Positions 36,968 to 47,567 of a DNA stretch of 64,000 nt are shown in pieces. Position 1 is the first letter of the stretch. Every line of letters starts with the position of its first letter. The position numbers were made by a program, and so were the translations under genes. This DNA comes from Pseudomonas sp. Teo4. GTDB taxonomy: Bacteria; Pseudomonadota; Gammaproteobacteria; Pseudomonadales; Pseudomonadaceae. The notes beneath the pieces are model-generated. The model was not told the DNA's origin and searched no databases. It worked only from the letters and a program-made list of their open reading frames with translations. The stretch lies in assembly GCF_034387475.1 (NCBI RefSeq), contig NZ_JAXCIL010000002.1, positions 682,001-746,000 on the forward strand, written 5' to 3'.

Positions 36968-39187
36968 GTGTCCGACGTCATCCTGCGCCTTGCCCTCCCT
37001 TCTCCCTTGCGTCGCCTGTTCGACTACCGGGCAACGGCGAGCATGGCGCGCCAGGCGCTTGAGCCTGGCATGCGCATCCGCGTGCCGTTCGGCCGACGCG
37101 AAATCATCGGCGTGCTGGTAGAGGTCTGTGACAAGAGCGAAGTGCCCGCCGAGAAGCTCAAGCCGGCAATTGCCCTGCTCGACCCGGTCTCACCCGTGCC
37201 AGCCGCATTGTTCAAGCTGTGCCTGTGGACCGCCCAGTACTACCAGCACAGCCTGGGCGACACCCTGAGCTGGGCCTTGCCCACTCTGCTGCGCCAGGGC
37301 GAGCCTGCCGAGATGCGCCAGGAACGGTTCTGGCACGTCACCCCTGGCGCCCGCCTTGAAGACCCACGCATCGCCCGCGCGCCTCGCCAGCGCGACGCGC
37401 TCAAGACTTTGGCCCAGCACCCGCATGGCGTGGCCCACAGCCTGCTGGGCAAACTCAACCTGAACAAGGACAGCCTCGACCTGTTGCTGGCCAAGGACCT
37501 GGTTCAGGTCGAGGTGCGCCGCCATCTGCCCGGGGCACGTCATGAGCACTGGCTGGCCCAGCCTGAATTGCCTCTCAACGAAGAACAACGCGAAGCCTTC
37601 GACACCATACGCGAAGGCTTCGGTGGCTTCGCCGCCTTCCTGCTGGCCGGCGTGACTGGCAGCGGCAAGACTGAGGTCTACCTGCAACTCATCCGCGAGA
37701 CCCTTGAAGCCGGCAAACAGGCGCTGGTGCTGATCCCGGAGATCAACCTGGGCCCGCAGACCCTGGCGCGCTTCGAGCAGCGCTTCAATGCCCGCATCGC
37801 CCTGCTGCATTCGGCCGTCAACGACCGTGAGCGCCTCGACGCCTGGCTGGCGGCCCGTGATGGCGAAGCCGACATCATCATCGGCACCCGCTCGGCCCTG
37901 TTCACGCCCATGAAGAACCCGGGCCTGATCATCATCGACGAAGAGCACGACGGCTCCTATAAACAGCAGGAAGGCTTGCGCTACCACGCCCGCGACCTGG
38001 CGCTGGTGCGCGCCCACCAGGAGAACATCCCGATTCTGCTCGGCTCCGCGACCCCGTCGCTGGAAACCCTGCACAACGCCCTGAGCGGACGTTACCGTCT
38101 GCTGCGCATGAACCAGCGCGCTGGTGGCGCGCGCCCTCCACGCATGTTGCGCCTGGATGTGAAAAGCCTGCCGCTGGACAGCGGAATCAGCGGCCCGCTT
38201 CAGCAGGCCATCCGCCAGACCCTGGAAGCCGGCCAGCAAGTATTGGTGTTCCTGAACCGCCGCGGTTTCGCCCCCACCTTGCTGTGCCACGACTGTGGCT
38301 GGTTGTCCGAATGCCCGCGCTGCGATGCCCGCATGACCGTGCACCAGCGCTCCGGCGTGCTGCGCTGCCACCACTGCGGCTATGACGAACGCCTGCCGCA
38401 GCAGTGCCCGCAGTGCAATCACGTCGACTTGCGCCCGGTAGGGGCTGGCACCGAACGCGCCGAAGAACGCCTCAAGGTACTGTTCCCGGACTACCCGATT
38501 CTGCGCGTCGACCGAGACAGCACTGCCCGCAAGGACGCCATGCACAACCTGTTCACCACCATCCAGCGTGGTCAGCCGAGCATTCTGGTGGGCACCCAGA
38601 TGCTGGCCAAGGGTCACCATTTCCCGCGGGTGACCCTGGTGGCCATTCTCGATGCCGATGGCGGGTTGTTCTCCGGCGATTTTCGCGCCAGCGAGCGTAT
38701 GGCCCAACTGATCGTCCAAGTGGCTGGCCGCGCTGGCCGTGCCGAAGAGCCTGGCAAAGTCATCATCCAGACCCACCTGGCCGACCACCCCCTGCTGGTG
38801 CAATTGACCGAACAAGGCTACTTCGCCTTCGCCGAACAGGCCCTGATCGAGCGCCGCACGGCCGGCCTGCCCCCTTACTCCCACCTTGCCCTTCTGCGCG
38901 CCGAAGCCCACAAGCCGGGCCAGGCAGAAAGCTTCCTTGACGAAGCGTGCGCCGCCGCCGAACGGCTGGTGGCCGAGCAGGCCCTGCCCGGCATCGAGCT
39001 GTTGGGCCCGGTACCCGCGCCCATGGAGCGCCGCGCCGGACGCTTCCGCGCGCAACTATTGATTCAGGCCAATACCCGCGCCCCCTTGCATCGACTGATC
39101 AGCGCCTGGTTGCTAGTGTTGGAGCAGATGCCGAGCGGGCGCCAGGTACGCTGGTCGCTGGATGTCGATCCAGTGGACCTTTATTAA
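36968..39187 (+). CDS. priA: Primosomal protein N', replication restart helicase
   Basis: A 739-residue PriA. N-terminal DNA 3'-end-binding domain ([20 protein letters not shown]), helicase with Walker [17 protein letters not shown] box, and the zinc module with paired CxxC motifs ([19 protein letters not shown] and LRCHHCG...CPQCNH). It reloads the replisome at stalled forks. The GTG at 36968 gives the family length and start; the TTG at 36941 would add nine residues. Confidence 0.94.
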   Translation: MSDVILRLALPSPLRRLFDYRATASMARQALEPGMRIRVPFGRREIIGVLVEVCDKSEVPAEKLKPAIALLDPVSPVPAALFKLCLWTAQYYQHSLGDTLSWALPTLLRQGEPAEMRQERFWHVTPGARLEDPRIARAPRQRDALKTLAQHPHGVAHSLLGKLNLNKDSLDLLLAKDLVQVEVRRHLPGARHEHWLAQPELPLNEEQREAFDTIREGFGGFAAFLLAGVTGSGKTEVYLQLIRETLEAGKQALVLIPEINLGPQTLARFEQRFNARIALLHSAVNDRERLDAWLAARDGEADIIIGTRSALFTPMKNPGLIIIDEEHDGSYKQQEGLRYHARDLALVRAHQENIPILLGSATPSLETLHNALSGRYRLLRMNQRAGGARPPRMLRLDVKSLPLDSGISGPLQQAIRQTLEAGQQVLVFLNRRGFAPTLLCHDCGWLSECPRCDARMTVHQRSGVLRCHHCGYDERLPQQCPQCNHVDLRPVGAGTERAEERLKVLFPDYPILRVDRDSTARKDAMHNLFTTIQRGQPSILVGTQMLAKGHHFPRVTLVAILDADGGLFSGDFRASERMAQLIVQVAGRAGRAEEPGKVIIQTHLADHPLLVQLTEQGYFAFAEQALIERRTAGLPPYSHLALLRAEAHKPGQAESFLDEACAAAERLVAEQALPGIELLGPVPAPMERRAGRFRAQLLIQANTRAPLHRLISAWLLVLEQMPSGRQVRWSLDVDPVDLY

Positions 39188-39295
39188 GCTTGCCGCGCAA
39201 AGGTTGGCAACCCGGCCCCAGCAACGGATAATGCCCAGTTTTTCCACCTGCGCATCCAGGCGCTCCACCGCGCTTGCGGTCGAAAAGAGAACCCC

Positions 39296-41032
39296 ATGAA
39301 AGACACCATTCGCCAGCTGATCCAGCAAGCCCTCACCCAACTCGTCACCGACGGTGTGCTGCCTGAAGGGCTGTCGCCGGCGATCCAGGTGGAAAACGCC
39401 CGGGACAAGACTCACGGCGACTTCGCCAGCAACATCGCCATGATGCTGGCCAAACCAGCCGGCATGAAGCCGCGCGACCTGGCCGAAAAACTGATCGATG
39501 CACTGCCGGCCAGCGCCGACATCAGCAAGGTCGAAATCGCCGGCCCAGGCTTCCTGAACTTCTTCCAGAACACCGACGCCCTGGCCAACCGCCTGGACGC
39601 CGCGCTGGCCGATACCCACCTGGGCGTGCGCAAGGCCGGTGCCGCGGAAAAAGTCGTGATCGACATGTCGGCCCCTAACCTGGCCAAGGAAATGCACGTC
39701 GGCCACCTGCGCTCGACCATCATTGGTGACAGCGTCGCGCGGGTGCTGGAGTTCCTCGGCGACCAGGTGATCCGCCAGAACCACGTGGGCGACTGGGGCA
39801 CCCAGTTCGGCATGCTGCTGGCCTACCTGGAAGAGAACCCGATTACCAGCGACGAACTGTCGGACCTGGAGAACTTCTACCGCGCCGCCAAGAAGCGTTT
39901 CGACGAATCCGAAGAATTCGCCACCTGCGCGCGTGGATTGGTTGTGAAGCTGCAAGCCGGCGACCCGGATTGCATGGCCCTGTGGACACGCTTCAAGGAC
40001 ATTTCCCTGTCCCACTGCCAGAAGACCTACGAGCTGCTCAACGTCAAACTGACCATGGCCGACGTGATGGGCGAAAGCGCCTACAACGCCGACCTGGCCA
40101 ACGTGGTCGCCGACCTCAAGGCCAAGGGCTTGCTGGTCGAGGACCAGGGCGCGCAGTGCGTATTCCTCGAGGAATTCAAGAACTCCGAAGGCGAGCCGCT
40201 GCCGGTAATCGTGCAGAAGGCCGACGGCGGTTACCTGTACGCCACCACCGACCTGGCCGCAGTGCGCTACCGCAGCAACGTGCTTAAAGCCGACCGCGCC
40301 CTGTACTTCGTCGACCAGCGCCAGGCCCTGCACTTCAACCAGGTGTTCGAAGTTGCCCGCCGCGCAGGCTTCGTCGGCCATCCGATGCAGATGGAGCACA
40401 TGGGCTTCGGTACCATGAACGGCGCCGATGGCCGCCCGTTCAAGACCCGTGACGGCGGTACCGTGAAGCTGATCGACCTGCTTACCGAAGCCAAGGAGCG
40501 TGCCTACGCCCTGGTCAAGGAAAAGAACCCGAGCCTGGCCGAAGACGACCTGCGCCACATCGGCGAAGTGGTGGGCATCGGCGCGGTCAAATACGCCGAC
40601 CTGTCCAAGCACCGCACCAGCGACTACAGCTTCAACTTCGAACTGATGCTCAACTTCGAAGGCAACACCGCGCCCTACCTGCTGTATGCCTACACCCGCG
40701 TCGCCGGTGTGTTCCGCAAGCTGGGCAAGGGCTTCGACGAAGTCGAGGGCAAGATCGTGTTGCAGGCAGCCCACGAGCAAGACCTGGCCGCACGCCTGGC
40801 GCAGTTCGGCGAAATCCTCAACAACGTCGCCGACAAAGGCACCCCGCACGTGCTGTGCAGCTACCTGTACGACCTCGCCGGCCTGTTCTCCAGCTTCTAC
40901 GAGAACTGCCCGATCCTGGCGGCCGAAAACCCAGAGCAGCAGCAAAGCCGCCTGCGCCTGGCTGCACTGACCGGTCGTACCCTGAAACAAGGTCTGGAAC
41001 TGCTCGGCCTGGAAACCCTGGAGCGCATGTAA
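39296..41032 (+). CDS. argS: Arginyl-tRNA synthetase
   Basis: A 578-residue class I synthetase. HVGH signature in [20 protein letters not shown] (about 125-145), N-terminal Add-1 domain, and anticodon-binding DALR domain at the C-terminus ([40 protein letters not shown]). It charges tRNA-Arg. A SPOR-domain gene starts one base after its stop. Confidence 0.96.
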   Translation: MKDTIRQLIQQALTQLVTDGVLPEGLSPAIQVENARDKTHGDFASNIAMMLAKPAGMKPRDLAEKLIDALPASADISKVEIAGPGFLNFFQNTDALANRLDAALADTHLGVRKAGAAEKVVIDMSAPNLAKEMHVGHLRSTIIGDSVARVLEFLGDQVIRQNHVGDWGTQFGMLLAYLEENPITSDELSDLENFYRAAKKRFDESEEFATCARGLVVKLQAGDPDCMALWTRFKDISLSHCQKTYELLNVKLTMADVMGESAYNADLANVVADLKAKGLLVEDQGAQCVFLEEFKNSEGEPLPVIVQKADGGYLYATTDLAAVRYRSNVLKADRALYFVDQRQALHFNQVFEVARRAGFVGHPMQMEHMGFGTMNGADGRPFKTRDGGTVKLIDLLTEAKERAYALVKEKNPSLAEDDLRHIGEVVGIGAVKYADLSKHRTSDYSFNFELMLNFEGNTAPYLLYAYTRVAGVFRKLGKGFDEVEGKIVLQAAHEQDLAARLAQFGEILNNVADKGTPHVLCSYLYDLAGLFSSFYENCPILAAENPEQQQSRLRLAALTGRTLKQGLELLGLETLERM

Positions 41033-41033
41033 G

Positions 41034-41732
41034 TTGGCTGCCAAGAAAAAACCTGCTCCCAAGCGCGGCGCCAGCCGCCAACAGGCGCCGTCCAAACAGC
41101 CGATCCCTGGCTGGGTGTGGCTGGCGGTCGGCTTGACCGTAGGCGCCTTCATCGTCTTCCTGATGAAGCTTGAACCAGGTGGCGGCGACATCAAGCGCAC
41201 CAAACCGGAGCAGCAGAAATCTGAAAAGGTGGCTGAAGCGAGCAAGACCGCGCCGGCCACCCCGCAGCAGCCAGTGAAACCGAAGTACGACTTCTACACG
41301 CTGCTGCCAGAGTCCGAGGTCATCGTGCCGCCGGAAGCTGTACCGGAAAAAACACCACCAGTACCGGCCCAGCCAGTGACGCCGGTAACGCCAGCTGAGG
41401 CGGCCAAGATCGACACTGCCCGCGCCCAGGCCGCGCTGATGGGTCAAACACCGCCTCCGGCACCGCCAGTGATCAAGCCGGCAGCCACCACCCAGTTCTT
41501 CCTGCAGGCTGGCTCGTTCCGCAAGCAAGCCGATGCAGACAAGGTACGGGCGCAGATCATCCTGCTTGGCCAAGCGGTGAAGGTGGAGTCGGGCACGGTC
41601 AAGGAAGAGACCTGGTACCGCGTGCTGGTCGGGCCGTTCAGTAACCGTGAACAACTGACGTCGGCGCAAAAGCAGCTGGCAGGCGCTGGCTTCAGCAACC
41701 TGCTGCTGCAGCAACGTCAGACCCGCCAGTAA
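41034..41732 (+). CDS. SPOR-domain membrane protein (FtsN-like architecture)
   Basis: A 232-residue protein: basic cytoplasmic head (AAKKKPAPKRG), one membrane helix (WVWLAVGLTVGAFIVFLM, about 27-44), Pro-rich periplasmic linker with YDFYTLLPESEV, and a C-terminal SPOR domain (QFFLQAGSFRKQADADKVRAQI) that binds septal peptidoglycan. The start is TTG at 41034, directly after argS, so it is co-transcribed. In many Pseudomonas the pair is followed by hslVU; here it is not. Confidence 0.88.
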   Translation: MAAKKKPAPKRGASRQQAPSKQPIPGWVWLAVGLTVGAFIVFLMKLEPGGGDIKRTKPEQQKSEKVAEASKTAPATPQQPVKPKYDFYTLLPESEVIVPPEAVPEKTPPVPAQPVTPVTPAEAAKIDTARAQAALMGQTPPPAPPVIKPAATTQFFLQAGSFRKQADADKVRAQIILLGQAVKVESGTVKEETWYRVLVGPFSNREQLTSAQKQLAGAGFSNLLLQQRQTRQ

Positions 41733-41736
41733 CGAC

Positions 41737-41771
41737 AAGGCCTTGCCGCTCAGCGCGACAAGGCCTTTTTT
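41737..41771. terminator. Bidirectional terminator after the argS-SPOR operon
   Basis: AAGGCCTTG at 41737-41745 pairs with CAAGGCCTT at 41759-41767, followed by a run of T. It ends the plus-strand operon and also lies just past the stop of the minus-strand TM2 gene. Confidence 0.85.
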
Positions 41772-41774
41772 CTG

Positions 41775-42194
41775 TCAGCGACGCTCGGCGTTGACCTGGG
41801 AGATCTGGCTGTTCAGCGTCCAGAAGTCATACAGCACGCCCAGCAGGAACAGCCCGCCGGTGAAAAAGTAGATGATCGCGCTGATCCACTTGCCTTGGTA
41901 CAGGCGGTGGGCACCGAAGATGCCGAGGAAAGTCAGCAGGATCCAGGCAAGGTTGTAATCTACCCGCCCCGGCTGAAAACGCAGGTCGGCCTCGCGATCC
42001 ATCGACGGGATCAGGAACAGGTCGATCAGCCAGCCGATCCCCAGCAGTCCCAGGGTGAAGAACCAGATCGTCCCAGTGATCGGCTTACCGTAATAGAAAC
42101 GGTGCGAGCCGGTGAAGCCGAAAATCCACAGCAGATAGCCAAGCACCTTGCTGTGGGTGTCGTGGGCTGGCGCCCCCTGTTGATAACTGTTCAT
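41775..42194 (-). CDS. TM2-domain membrane protein
   Basis: A 139-residue integral membrane protein with two TM2 (NINE) modules: KVLGYLLWIFGFTGSHRFYYGKP...GIGWLIDLFLIP and LAWILLTFLGIFGAHRLYQGKW...LLGVLYDFWTL. Each has the G-x-H-R-F/L-Y motif between two helices. Function unknown. It stands alone on the minus strand, convergent with the SPOR gene and divergent from the NlpC/P60 gene. Confidence 0.88.
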   Translation of the reverse strand: MNSYQQGAPAHDTHSKVLGYLLWIFGFTGSHRFYYGKPITGTIWFFTLGLLGIGWLIDLFLIPSMDREADLRFQPGRVDYNLAWILLTFLGIFGAHRLYQGKWISAIIYFFTGGLFLLGVLYDFWTLNSQISQVNAERR

Positions 42195-42362
42195 TCATAG
42201 CCCCCGTGGGTTATCCGAAAATTTTCTAAAAGAAAATGTGACTTTTCCGTCGCAGGCCGACGTACGGCAGCATGACAATCGACCAACGGATCAGAAAGTG
42301 ATCAAAAAGCTGTTATAAAGTTGCGCGCCAACACACATAAAACACTTAAAAGAGCTTCATCT

Positions 42363-42989
42363 ATGCCGCCTTTGTTCAAGACATGGCTGACCCTCTGTCT
42401 ATTATTACCCCTGGCCGCCCACGCCACCAATCGTGAGCAACGTCTACCCAACGGTTTCACCGGCTATACCACCAATGCCGCCGTGAAACATGCGCCGACA
42501 AAGCAGGCGAACCTGCGCGCGCGCCCAACTAACGTCGCCAACGCTCAATACCAGCCGGTTGCAGCGATGTCCCCCAAGCAGAGCAGCAATGTGCTCAGCC
42601 GGGCCGTCAATGTGCTGGGCACCCCCTATCGCTGGGGTGGTAGCAGCCCGACCAAGGGCTTCGATTGCAGCGGGCTGGTGAAGTACGCCTTCAACGATGT
42701 GGCCGATGTCGACCTGCCGCGCACCTCCAATGCCATGGCTCAAGGCCAGGGCGTCAAGGTGGCAAAAAGTGACCTCAAGCCGGGCGACCTGATCTTCTTC
42801 AACATCAAGAGCCGTCGGGTCAACCACGTTGCCATCTACCTGGGCAACGACCGCTTCATCCATGCACCGCGCCGCGGCAAGCGGGTGAGCATCGACACCC
42901 TGAGCAAGCCTTACTGGCAGAAACACTACGTTGTTGCCAAGCGGGTGTTGCCGAAGGAACAGCAGCAGCTGGCGCTGGCCAAGCGCTAA
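42363..42989 (+). CDS. NlpC/P60-family peptidoglycan endopeptidase
   Basis: A 208-residue exported protein: signal peptide ending AAHA/T (about residue 19), a linker, and a C-terminal NlpC/P60 cysteine peptidase domain. Catalytic Cys lies in GFDCSGLVKYAF, His in VNHVAIYLG and the third polar residue (His) in RFIHAPRRGKRV. It probably cuts peptide stems in the cell wall. The ATG at 42363 gives the signal peptide; the TTG at 42321 is less likely. A REP cluster follows. Confidence 0.9.
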   Translation: MPPLFKTWLTLCLLLPLAAHATNREQRLPNGFTGYTTNAAVKHAPTKQANLRARPTNVANAQYQPVAAMSPKQSSNVLSRAVNVLGTPYRWGGSSPTKGFDCSGLVKYAFNDVADVDLPRTSNAMAQGQGVKVAKSDLKPGDLIFFNIKSRRVNHVAIYLGNDRFIHAPRRGKRVSIDTLSKPYWQKHYVVAKRVLPKEQQQLALAKR

Positions 42990-43001
42990 GCTCACTGGCG
43001 C

Positions 43002-43099
43002 CATCGCCGGCAAGCCGGCTCCCACATGGACCGCGCTGATCTTGAGATCACTGAAACCTGTGGGAGCCGGCTTGCCGGCGATGAGGCCGGTACAGGCAG
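43002..43099. repeat. REP pair (BIME) between convergent genes
   Basis: A plus-strand REP unit at 43003-43026 faces an inverted unit at about 43060-43082, with cttgagatca in the loop and the gaggccggtacaggcag tail seen in the other clusters. It lies between the NlpC/P60 gene (+) and pilT (-). Confidence 0.9.
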
Positions 43100-43122
43100 A
43101 TACCAGTAGGTGACAGGGGGCG

Positions 43123-44121
43123 CTACGACGCGTCGATCACCCCTGCTGCCCGTAAAGTTTCCATCGCCCCCTCCATCGTTCTCATCCCCGCCGCCGCCCC
43201 CGACTGCATCACCGACTGCAACTGCGCCATCCGCCCTTCGCGAATCAAGTTGCGCACAGCGGACGTCGCCACCAGCACTTCCCTTGCTGCCACACGGCCA
43301 CCACCTCTGCGCCTTACCAAAACCTGCGCCATTACCAGGCGCAAGGACTCCGCCAGCATGGCTCTGACCAAGGTTTTCTCCTCGGCAGCGAACACCTCCA
43401 CCAGTCGGTCGATGCTGCTGATGGCCGAGCGGGTGTGGACGGTCGCCAGCACCAGGTGGCCGGTTTCGGCGGCGCGCAACGCCAGACGAATCGTTTCAAG
43501 GTCCCGCAACTCGCCAATCACGATGACATCCGGGTCCTGGCGCAATGCACTGCGCAACCCCTGGGCAAAGTCACGGCAATGGCGCCCGACCTCGCGCTGG
43601 TTGACCAGGCTGCGCTGCCGATTGTGGATAACTTCGATAGGGTCTTCGAGGGTGATGATGTGCAACGACCGCTCACGATTGAGCTGATCGACCAGTGCCG
43701 CCAGCGTACTGGACTTTCCACTTCCGGTCGGCCCTCCCACCAGGATCAGGCCGTCGACGCATTGCGAAACAGCTCGAAACACTTCTGTGAGGGCAAGTTC
43801 TTCGAGTGTCGCAATTCGTTTCGGAATGATCCGAATAGCGGCCCCTGGCCCATTCAACTGGCGAAACAGATTCAAGCGAAAGCGTCCAAGCGACGGCAGG
43901 TCCAGCGCCATGTCCAGCTCATCGCCTTGTGTCCACTGACGACATTGCGCTTCGTCGAGCAGATGCGCCAGCCCGTCATGAACCGCCGTCGCCGACAAGG
44001 GCGGCAGATCCAGGCGTTGCAGTTCACCATCCAGGCGTATCAGCGGTACGTCACCCGCAGCCAGGTGCAGGTCACAAGCCCCTGCATCCATAGCCCGGGC
44101 CAAGAGGTCGGTCACGTCCAT
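43123..44121 (-). CDS. pilT: PilT-like twitching/retraction ATPase
   Basis: A 332-residue hexameric ATPase. Walker A GGPTGSGKS at 129-137, Asp box TLEDPIEV, Walker B DPDVIVIGELRD, and the C-terminal PilT hallmark AVRNLIREGR. It would power retraction of type IV pili or DNA-uptake pili. A pilU partner, found next to pilT in P. aeruginosa, is absent. Divergent from yggS. The opening to 44133 adds four residues and is not used. Confidence 0.9.
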   Translation of the reverse strand: MDVTDLLARAMDAGACDLHLAAGDVPLIRLDGELQRLDLPPLSATAVHDGLAHLLDEAQCRQWTQGDELDMALDLPSLGRFRLNLFRQLNGPGAAIRIIPKRIATLEELALTEVFRAVSQCVDGLILVGGPTGSGKSSTLAALVDQLNRERSLHIITLEDPIEVIHNRQRSLVNQREVGRHCRDFAQGLRSALRQDPDVIVIGELRDLETIRLALRAAETGHLVLATVHTRSAISSIDRLVEVFAAEEKTLVRAMLAESLRLVMAQVLVRRRGGGRVAAREVLVATSAVRNLIREGRMAQLQSVMQSGAAAGMRTMEGAMETLRAAGVIDAS

Positions 44122-44186
44122 GAGACTCCCCAAAGACCATCAAGCAGGTAGAATGCCGCAGACCCATGAGCCGACGGCAGCGATCC

Positions 44187-44873
44187 ATGTCCACCATAGC
44201 AGACAACCTTTCCGCCCTCGCCAGCCGCATCGAAAGCGCGGCACGGGCTGCAGGGCGCGACCCGGCCAGCGTCCATCTGCTGGCCGTGAGCAAGACCAAG
44301 CCCGCCAGCGCCATCCGCGAGATCCATGCCGCAGGCGTTCGCGATGTCGGCGAAAACTACCTGCAGGAAGCCCTGGCCAAACAGGACGAGCTGCGCGACC
44401 TGCCCTTGATCTGGCACTTCATCGGCCCCATTCAGTCGAACAAGACCAAAGCCATCGCCGAGCACTTCGACTGGGTACATTCCGTGGACCGCCTGAAGAT
44501 CGCCCAACGCCTGTCCGAACAACGGCCTGCCGGGTTGCCGCCGCTGAATATCTGCCTGCAAGTGAACGTCAGCGGCGAAGACAGCAAGTCTGGCTGCGCG
44601 CCAGGCGACTTGCCTGCGCTGGCCAAGGCTGTCGCCGCCCTGCCCAACCTGCGTCTACGCGGCTTGATGGCAATTCCCGAGCCGACCGAAGACCGGGCTG
44701 CACAGGAGGCCGCTTTTGCCAGCCTGCGCCAGTTGCAGGAAGGTTTGGGCCTTGATTGCGACACTTTGTCCATGGGCATGAGCCACGACCTCGAAGCGGC
44801 CATCGCGCAGGGAGCGACCTGGGTGCGTATCGGCACCGCCCTGTTCGGCGCGCGCAACTACGGCCCCGCTTGA
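44187..44873 (+). CDS. yggS: PLP homeostasis protein (YggS/PROSC family)
   Basis: A 228-residue PLP-binding TIM-barrel protein with the PLP-lysine in LLAVSKTKPA (about residue 36) and WHFIGPIQSNK and GLMAIP motifs. It carries pyridoxal phosphate and affects amino-acid pools. MSTIADNL at 44187 is preferred to the ATG seven codons upstream (44166). First gene of yggS-proC-yggT, an old conserved set. Confidence 0.94.
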   Translation: MSTIADNLSALASRIESAARAAGRDPASVHLLAVSKTKPASAIREIHAAGVRDVGENYLQEALAKQDELRDLPLIWHFIGPIQSNKTKAIAEHFDWVHSVDRLKIAQRLSEQRPAGLPPLNICLQVNVSGEDSKSGCAPGDLPALAKAVAALPNLRLRGLMAIPEPTEDRAAQEAAFASLRQLQEGLGLDCDTLSMGMSHDLEAAIAQGATWVRIGTALFGARNYGPA

Positions 44874-44911
44874 TTCCATGCTTTACTCACTCTTTCCCTC
44901 AAGGACCTGAC

Positions 44912-45730
44912 ATGAGCAAGACACGTATTGCCTTCATCGGCGCCGGCAACATGGCCGCCAGCCTGATCGGCGGCCTGCGCGCCCAGGGCCTGGACGCCTC
45001 GCAGATCCGCGCCAGCGACCCAGGTGCCGAAACCCGCACCCGCGTCAAAGCCGAGCACGGCATCGAAACCTTCGAAGACAACGCCCAAGCCATCGACGGC
45101 GTTGATGTGATCGTCCTGGCGGTAAAGCCACAGGTCATGAAGACCGTTTGCCAAGCCCTGGCCTCCAACCTGAAGGATGGCCAGCTGATCGTCTCGATCG
45201 CCGCCGGTATCACCTGCGCCAGCTTGCAAGCCTGGCTTGGTCCGCGCCCAGTTGTGCGCTGCATGCCCAACACACCAGCCCTGCTGCGCCAAGGCGTGAG
45301 CGGCCTGTACGCCACCACCGAGGTTTCTGCCGAGCAGCGTCAGCAAGCCGAGCAACTGCTGTCTGCAGTGGGTACCGCCCTGTGGCTCGATGAAGAACAG
45401 CAACTGGATGCCGTGACCGCGGTCTCCGGCAGTGGCCCGGCGTACTTCTTCCTGCTGATCGAGGCCATGACCGCAGCGGGCGAAAAACTCGGCCTGCCCC
45501 GTGAAACCGCCTCGCAATTGACCCTGCAGACCGCACTGGGCGCTGCGCACATGGCTGTTGCCAGCGATGTCGACGCCGCCGAGCTGCGCCGCCGTGTCAC
45601 CTCGCCAGCCGGCACCACCGAAGCGGCCATCAAGTCGTTCCAGGCCAACGGCTTCGAAGCCATTGTGGAACAGGCGCTGGAAGCTGCGGCAAAACGCTCC
45701 GCCGAGCTGGCCGAACAATTGGGCAAATAA
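44912..45730 (+). CDS. proC: Pyrroline-5-carboxylate reductase
   Basis: A 272-residue ProC: Rossmann start RIAFIGAGNMAASLIGGL, AVKPQ near 70, and the C-terminal signature PGTTEAAIKSFQANGFEAIV... region (PAGTTEAAI) with SGSGPAYFF. It reduces pyrroline-5-carboxylate to proline with NAD(P)H. AAGGA precedes the ATG by about six bases. Confidence 0.95.
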   Translation: MSKTRIAFIGAGNMAASLIGGLRAQGLDASQIRASDPGAETRTRVKAEHGIETFEDNAQAIDGVDVIVLAVKPQVMKTVCQALASNLKDGQLIVSIAAGITCASLQAWLGPRPVVRCMPNTPALLRQGVSGLYATTEVSAEQRQQAEQLLSAVGTALWLDEEQQLDAVTAVSGSGPAYFFLLIEAMTAAGEKLGLPRETASQLTLQTALGAAHMAVASDVDAAELRRRVTSPAGTTEAAIKSFQANGFEAIVEQALEAAAKRSAELAEQLGK

Positions 45731-45740
45731 GGAGTTCTTG

Positions 45741-46331
45741 ATGAATGCACTGTCCGGTGCCTTGATTTTCGTAGTGCAAACCCTGGTCAGCCTGTACCTG
45801 GTGATCGTCCTGCTGCGCTTCGTACTGCAACTGGTCAAGGCCAACTTCTACAACCCGCTGTGCCAGTTCGCTGTGCGCGCCACGCAGCCACTGCTCAAGC
45901 CGATTCGCCGCATCATCCCGAGCGTCGGCGGGCTGGACACCTCGTCACTGTTGCTGTCGGTGGTCATTCAGGCGTTGCTGATGGGCTTCGTGCTGATGGT
46001 CACCTACGGCACCTTCGGCGACATCCTGCACCTGCTGATGTGGGCGATCATTGGCATCACTTCGCTGTTCCTGAAGATTTTCTGGGTCGCGATGATCGTC
46101 ATGGTGATCGTCTCGTGGGTTGCGCCGAACAGCCACAACCCTGCCGCCGAGCTGGCCTACCAGATCAGCGAGCCGGTACTGGCGCCGTTCCGCCGCATCG
46201 TGCCTAACCTGGGCGGCATGGACATTTCGCCGATCTTCGCTTTCATTGCGATCCAGGTGCTGCAGTCGTTCGTCATGCCTCCGCTGGCGGCCTACGCCGG
46301 CATGCCACAGGAACTGTGGCGGATGATCTGA
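45741..46331 (+). CDS. yggT: YggT-family membrane protein
   Basis: A 196-residue protein with two YggT repeats, each with hydrophobic helices and a P-L-L-x-P-I/F-R-R-I-x-P motif (PLLKPIRRIIPSVGGLD and PVLAPFRRIVPNLGGMD). The family is implicated in osmotic or membrane stress; the exact function is unknown. GGAG lies seven bases before the ATG, ten bases after proC. Confidence 0.92.
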   Translation: MNALSGALIFVVQTLVSLYLVIVLLRFVLQLVKANFYNPLCQFAVRATQPLLKPIRRIIPSVGGLDTSSLLLSVVIQALLMGFVLMVTYGTFGDILHLLMWAIIGITSLFLKIFWVAMIVMVIVSWVAPNSHNPAAELAYQISEPVLAPFRRIVPNLGGMDISPIFAFIAIQVLQSFVMPPLAAYAGMPQELWRMI

Positions 46332-46343
46332 CCCTGCGTAATA

Positions 46344-46373
46344 CCCAGCGGCAAGCCTTTGCTTGCCGCTGGG
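46344..46373 (+). terminator. 12-bp hairpin after yggT
   Basis: CCCAGCGGCAAG at 46344-46355 pairs perfectly with 46362-46373 around a six-base loop. No T run follows, so it may be an mRNA-end or attenuator structure between yggT and metX rather than a full terminator. Confidence 0.5.
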
Positions 46374-46420
46374 GGTAGCGCTCTTTAGACTTACGCCTCC
46401 GTCAAGCGTGAGCAGGGTCG

Positions 46421-47560
46421 ATGTCCACTGTCCTTCCCGAAGATTCCGTCGGTCTGGTAACACCGCAAATTGCCCGGTTCGATGAACCGCTGGCCCTGGC
46501 CTGTGGCCGCTCGCTGGCCAGCTACGAGCTGGTTTACGAGACCTATGGCACCCTGAATGCCAGCGCGAGCAATGCCGTGCTGATCTGCCATGCGTTGTCC
46601 GGCCATCACCATGCCGCTGGCTACCATGCCCCCACCGACCGCAAGCCGGGCTGGTGGGACAGCTGCATCGGCCCCGGCAAGCCGATCGACACCAATCGCT
46701 TCTTCGTGGTCAGCCTGAACAACCTGGGTGGCTGCAACGGCAGTACCGGCCCCAGCAGCATCAACCCAGCCAGTGGCAAGCCCTATGGCGCCGACTTCCC
46801 GGTATTGACCGTGGTGGACTGGGTGCACAGCCAGGCGCGCCTGGCCGATCGCCTGGGCATCCAGCAATGGGCCGCAGTAGTGGGCGGCAGCCTGGGCGGC
46901 ATGCAGGCCTTGCAGTGGACCATGACCTACCCCGACCGCGTGCGCCACTGTGTAGACATCGCGTCTGCACCCAAACTGTCGGCGCAGAACATCGCCTTCA
47001 ACGAAGTGGCACGCCAGGCCATCCTCACCGACCCCGAATTCCACGGCGGCTCGTTCCAGGATCAAGGCGTTATCCCCAAGCGCGGCCTGATGCTGGCCCG
47101 CATGGTCGGCCATATCACTTACCTGTCGGATGACTCGATGGGTGAGAAATTCGGCCGTGAGCTCAAGAGCGACAAGCTCAACTACGACTTCCACAGCGTC
47201 GAGTTCCAGGTCGAAAGCTACCTGCGCTACCAGGGCGAAGAGTTCTCCGGCCGCTTCGACGCCAACACCTATCTGCTGATGACCAAGGCACTGGACTACT
47301 TCGACCCGGCTGCAGCCCACGGCGGCGACCTGGCGGCGACCCTGGCTCACGTCAAGGCAGACTATTGCATCATGTCGTTCACCACCGACTGGCGCTTCTC
47401 GCCGGCCCGCTCGCGAGAGATCGTCGACGCCCTGATGGCCGCACGCAAGAACGTCTGTTACCTGGATATCGACTCACCTTACGGGCACGATGCCTTCCTG
47501 ATCCCGACACCTCGGTACATTCAGGGCTTCTCGAACTACATGAACCGCATCGCCATCTGA
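46421..47560 (+). CDS. metX: Homoserine O-acyltransferase (MetX)
   Basis: A 379-residue alpha/beta hydrolase. Catalytic Ser157 (GGSLGG), Asp323 (TTDWRF) and His356 (YGHDAFL). It activates homoserine for methionine synthesis. In Pseudomonas, MetX paired with MetW is known to use succinyl-CoA rather than acetyl-CoA. metW starts eight bases after its stop. Confidence 0.94.
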   Translation: MSTVLPEDSVGLVTPQIARFDEPLALACGRSLASYELVYETYGTLNASASNAVLICHALSGHHHAAGYHAPTDRKPGWWDSCIGPGKPIDTNRFFVVSLNNLGGCNGSTGPSSINPASGKPYGADFPVLTVVDWVHSQARLADRLGIQQWAAVVGGSLGGMQALQWTMTYPDRVRHCVDIASAPKLSAQNIAFNEVARQAILTDPEFHGGSFQDQGVIPKRGLMLARMVGHITYLSDDSMGEKFGRELKSDKLNYDFHSVEFQVESYLRYQGEEFSGRFDANTYLLMTKALDYFDPAAAHGGDLAATLAHVKADYCIMSFTTDWRFSPARSREIVDALMAARKNVCYLDIDSPYGHDAFLIPTPRYIQGFSNYMNRIAI

Positions 47561-47567
47561 GGACAGC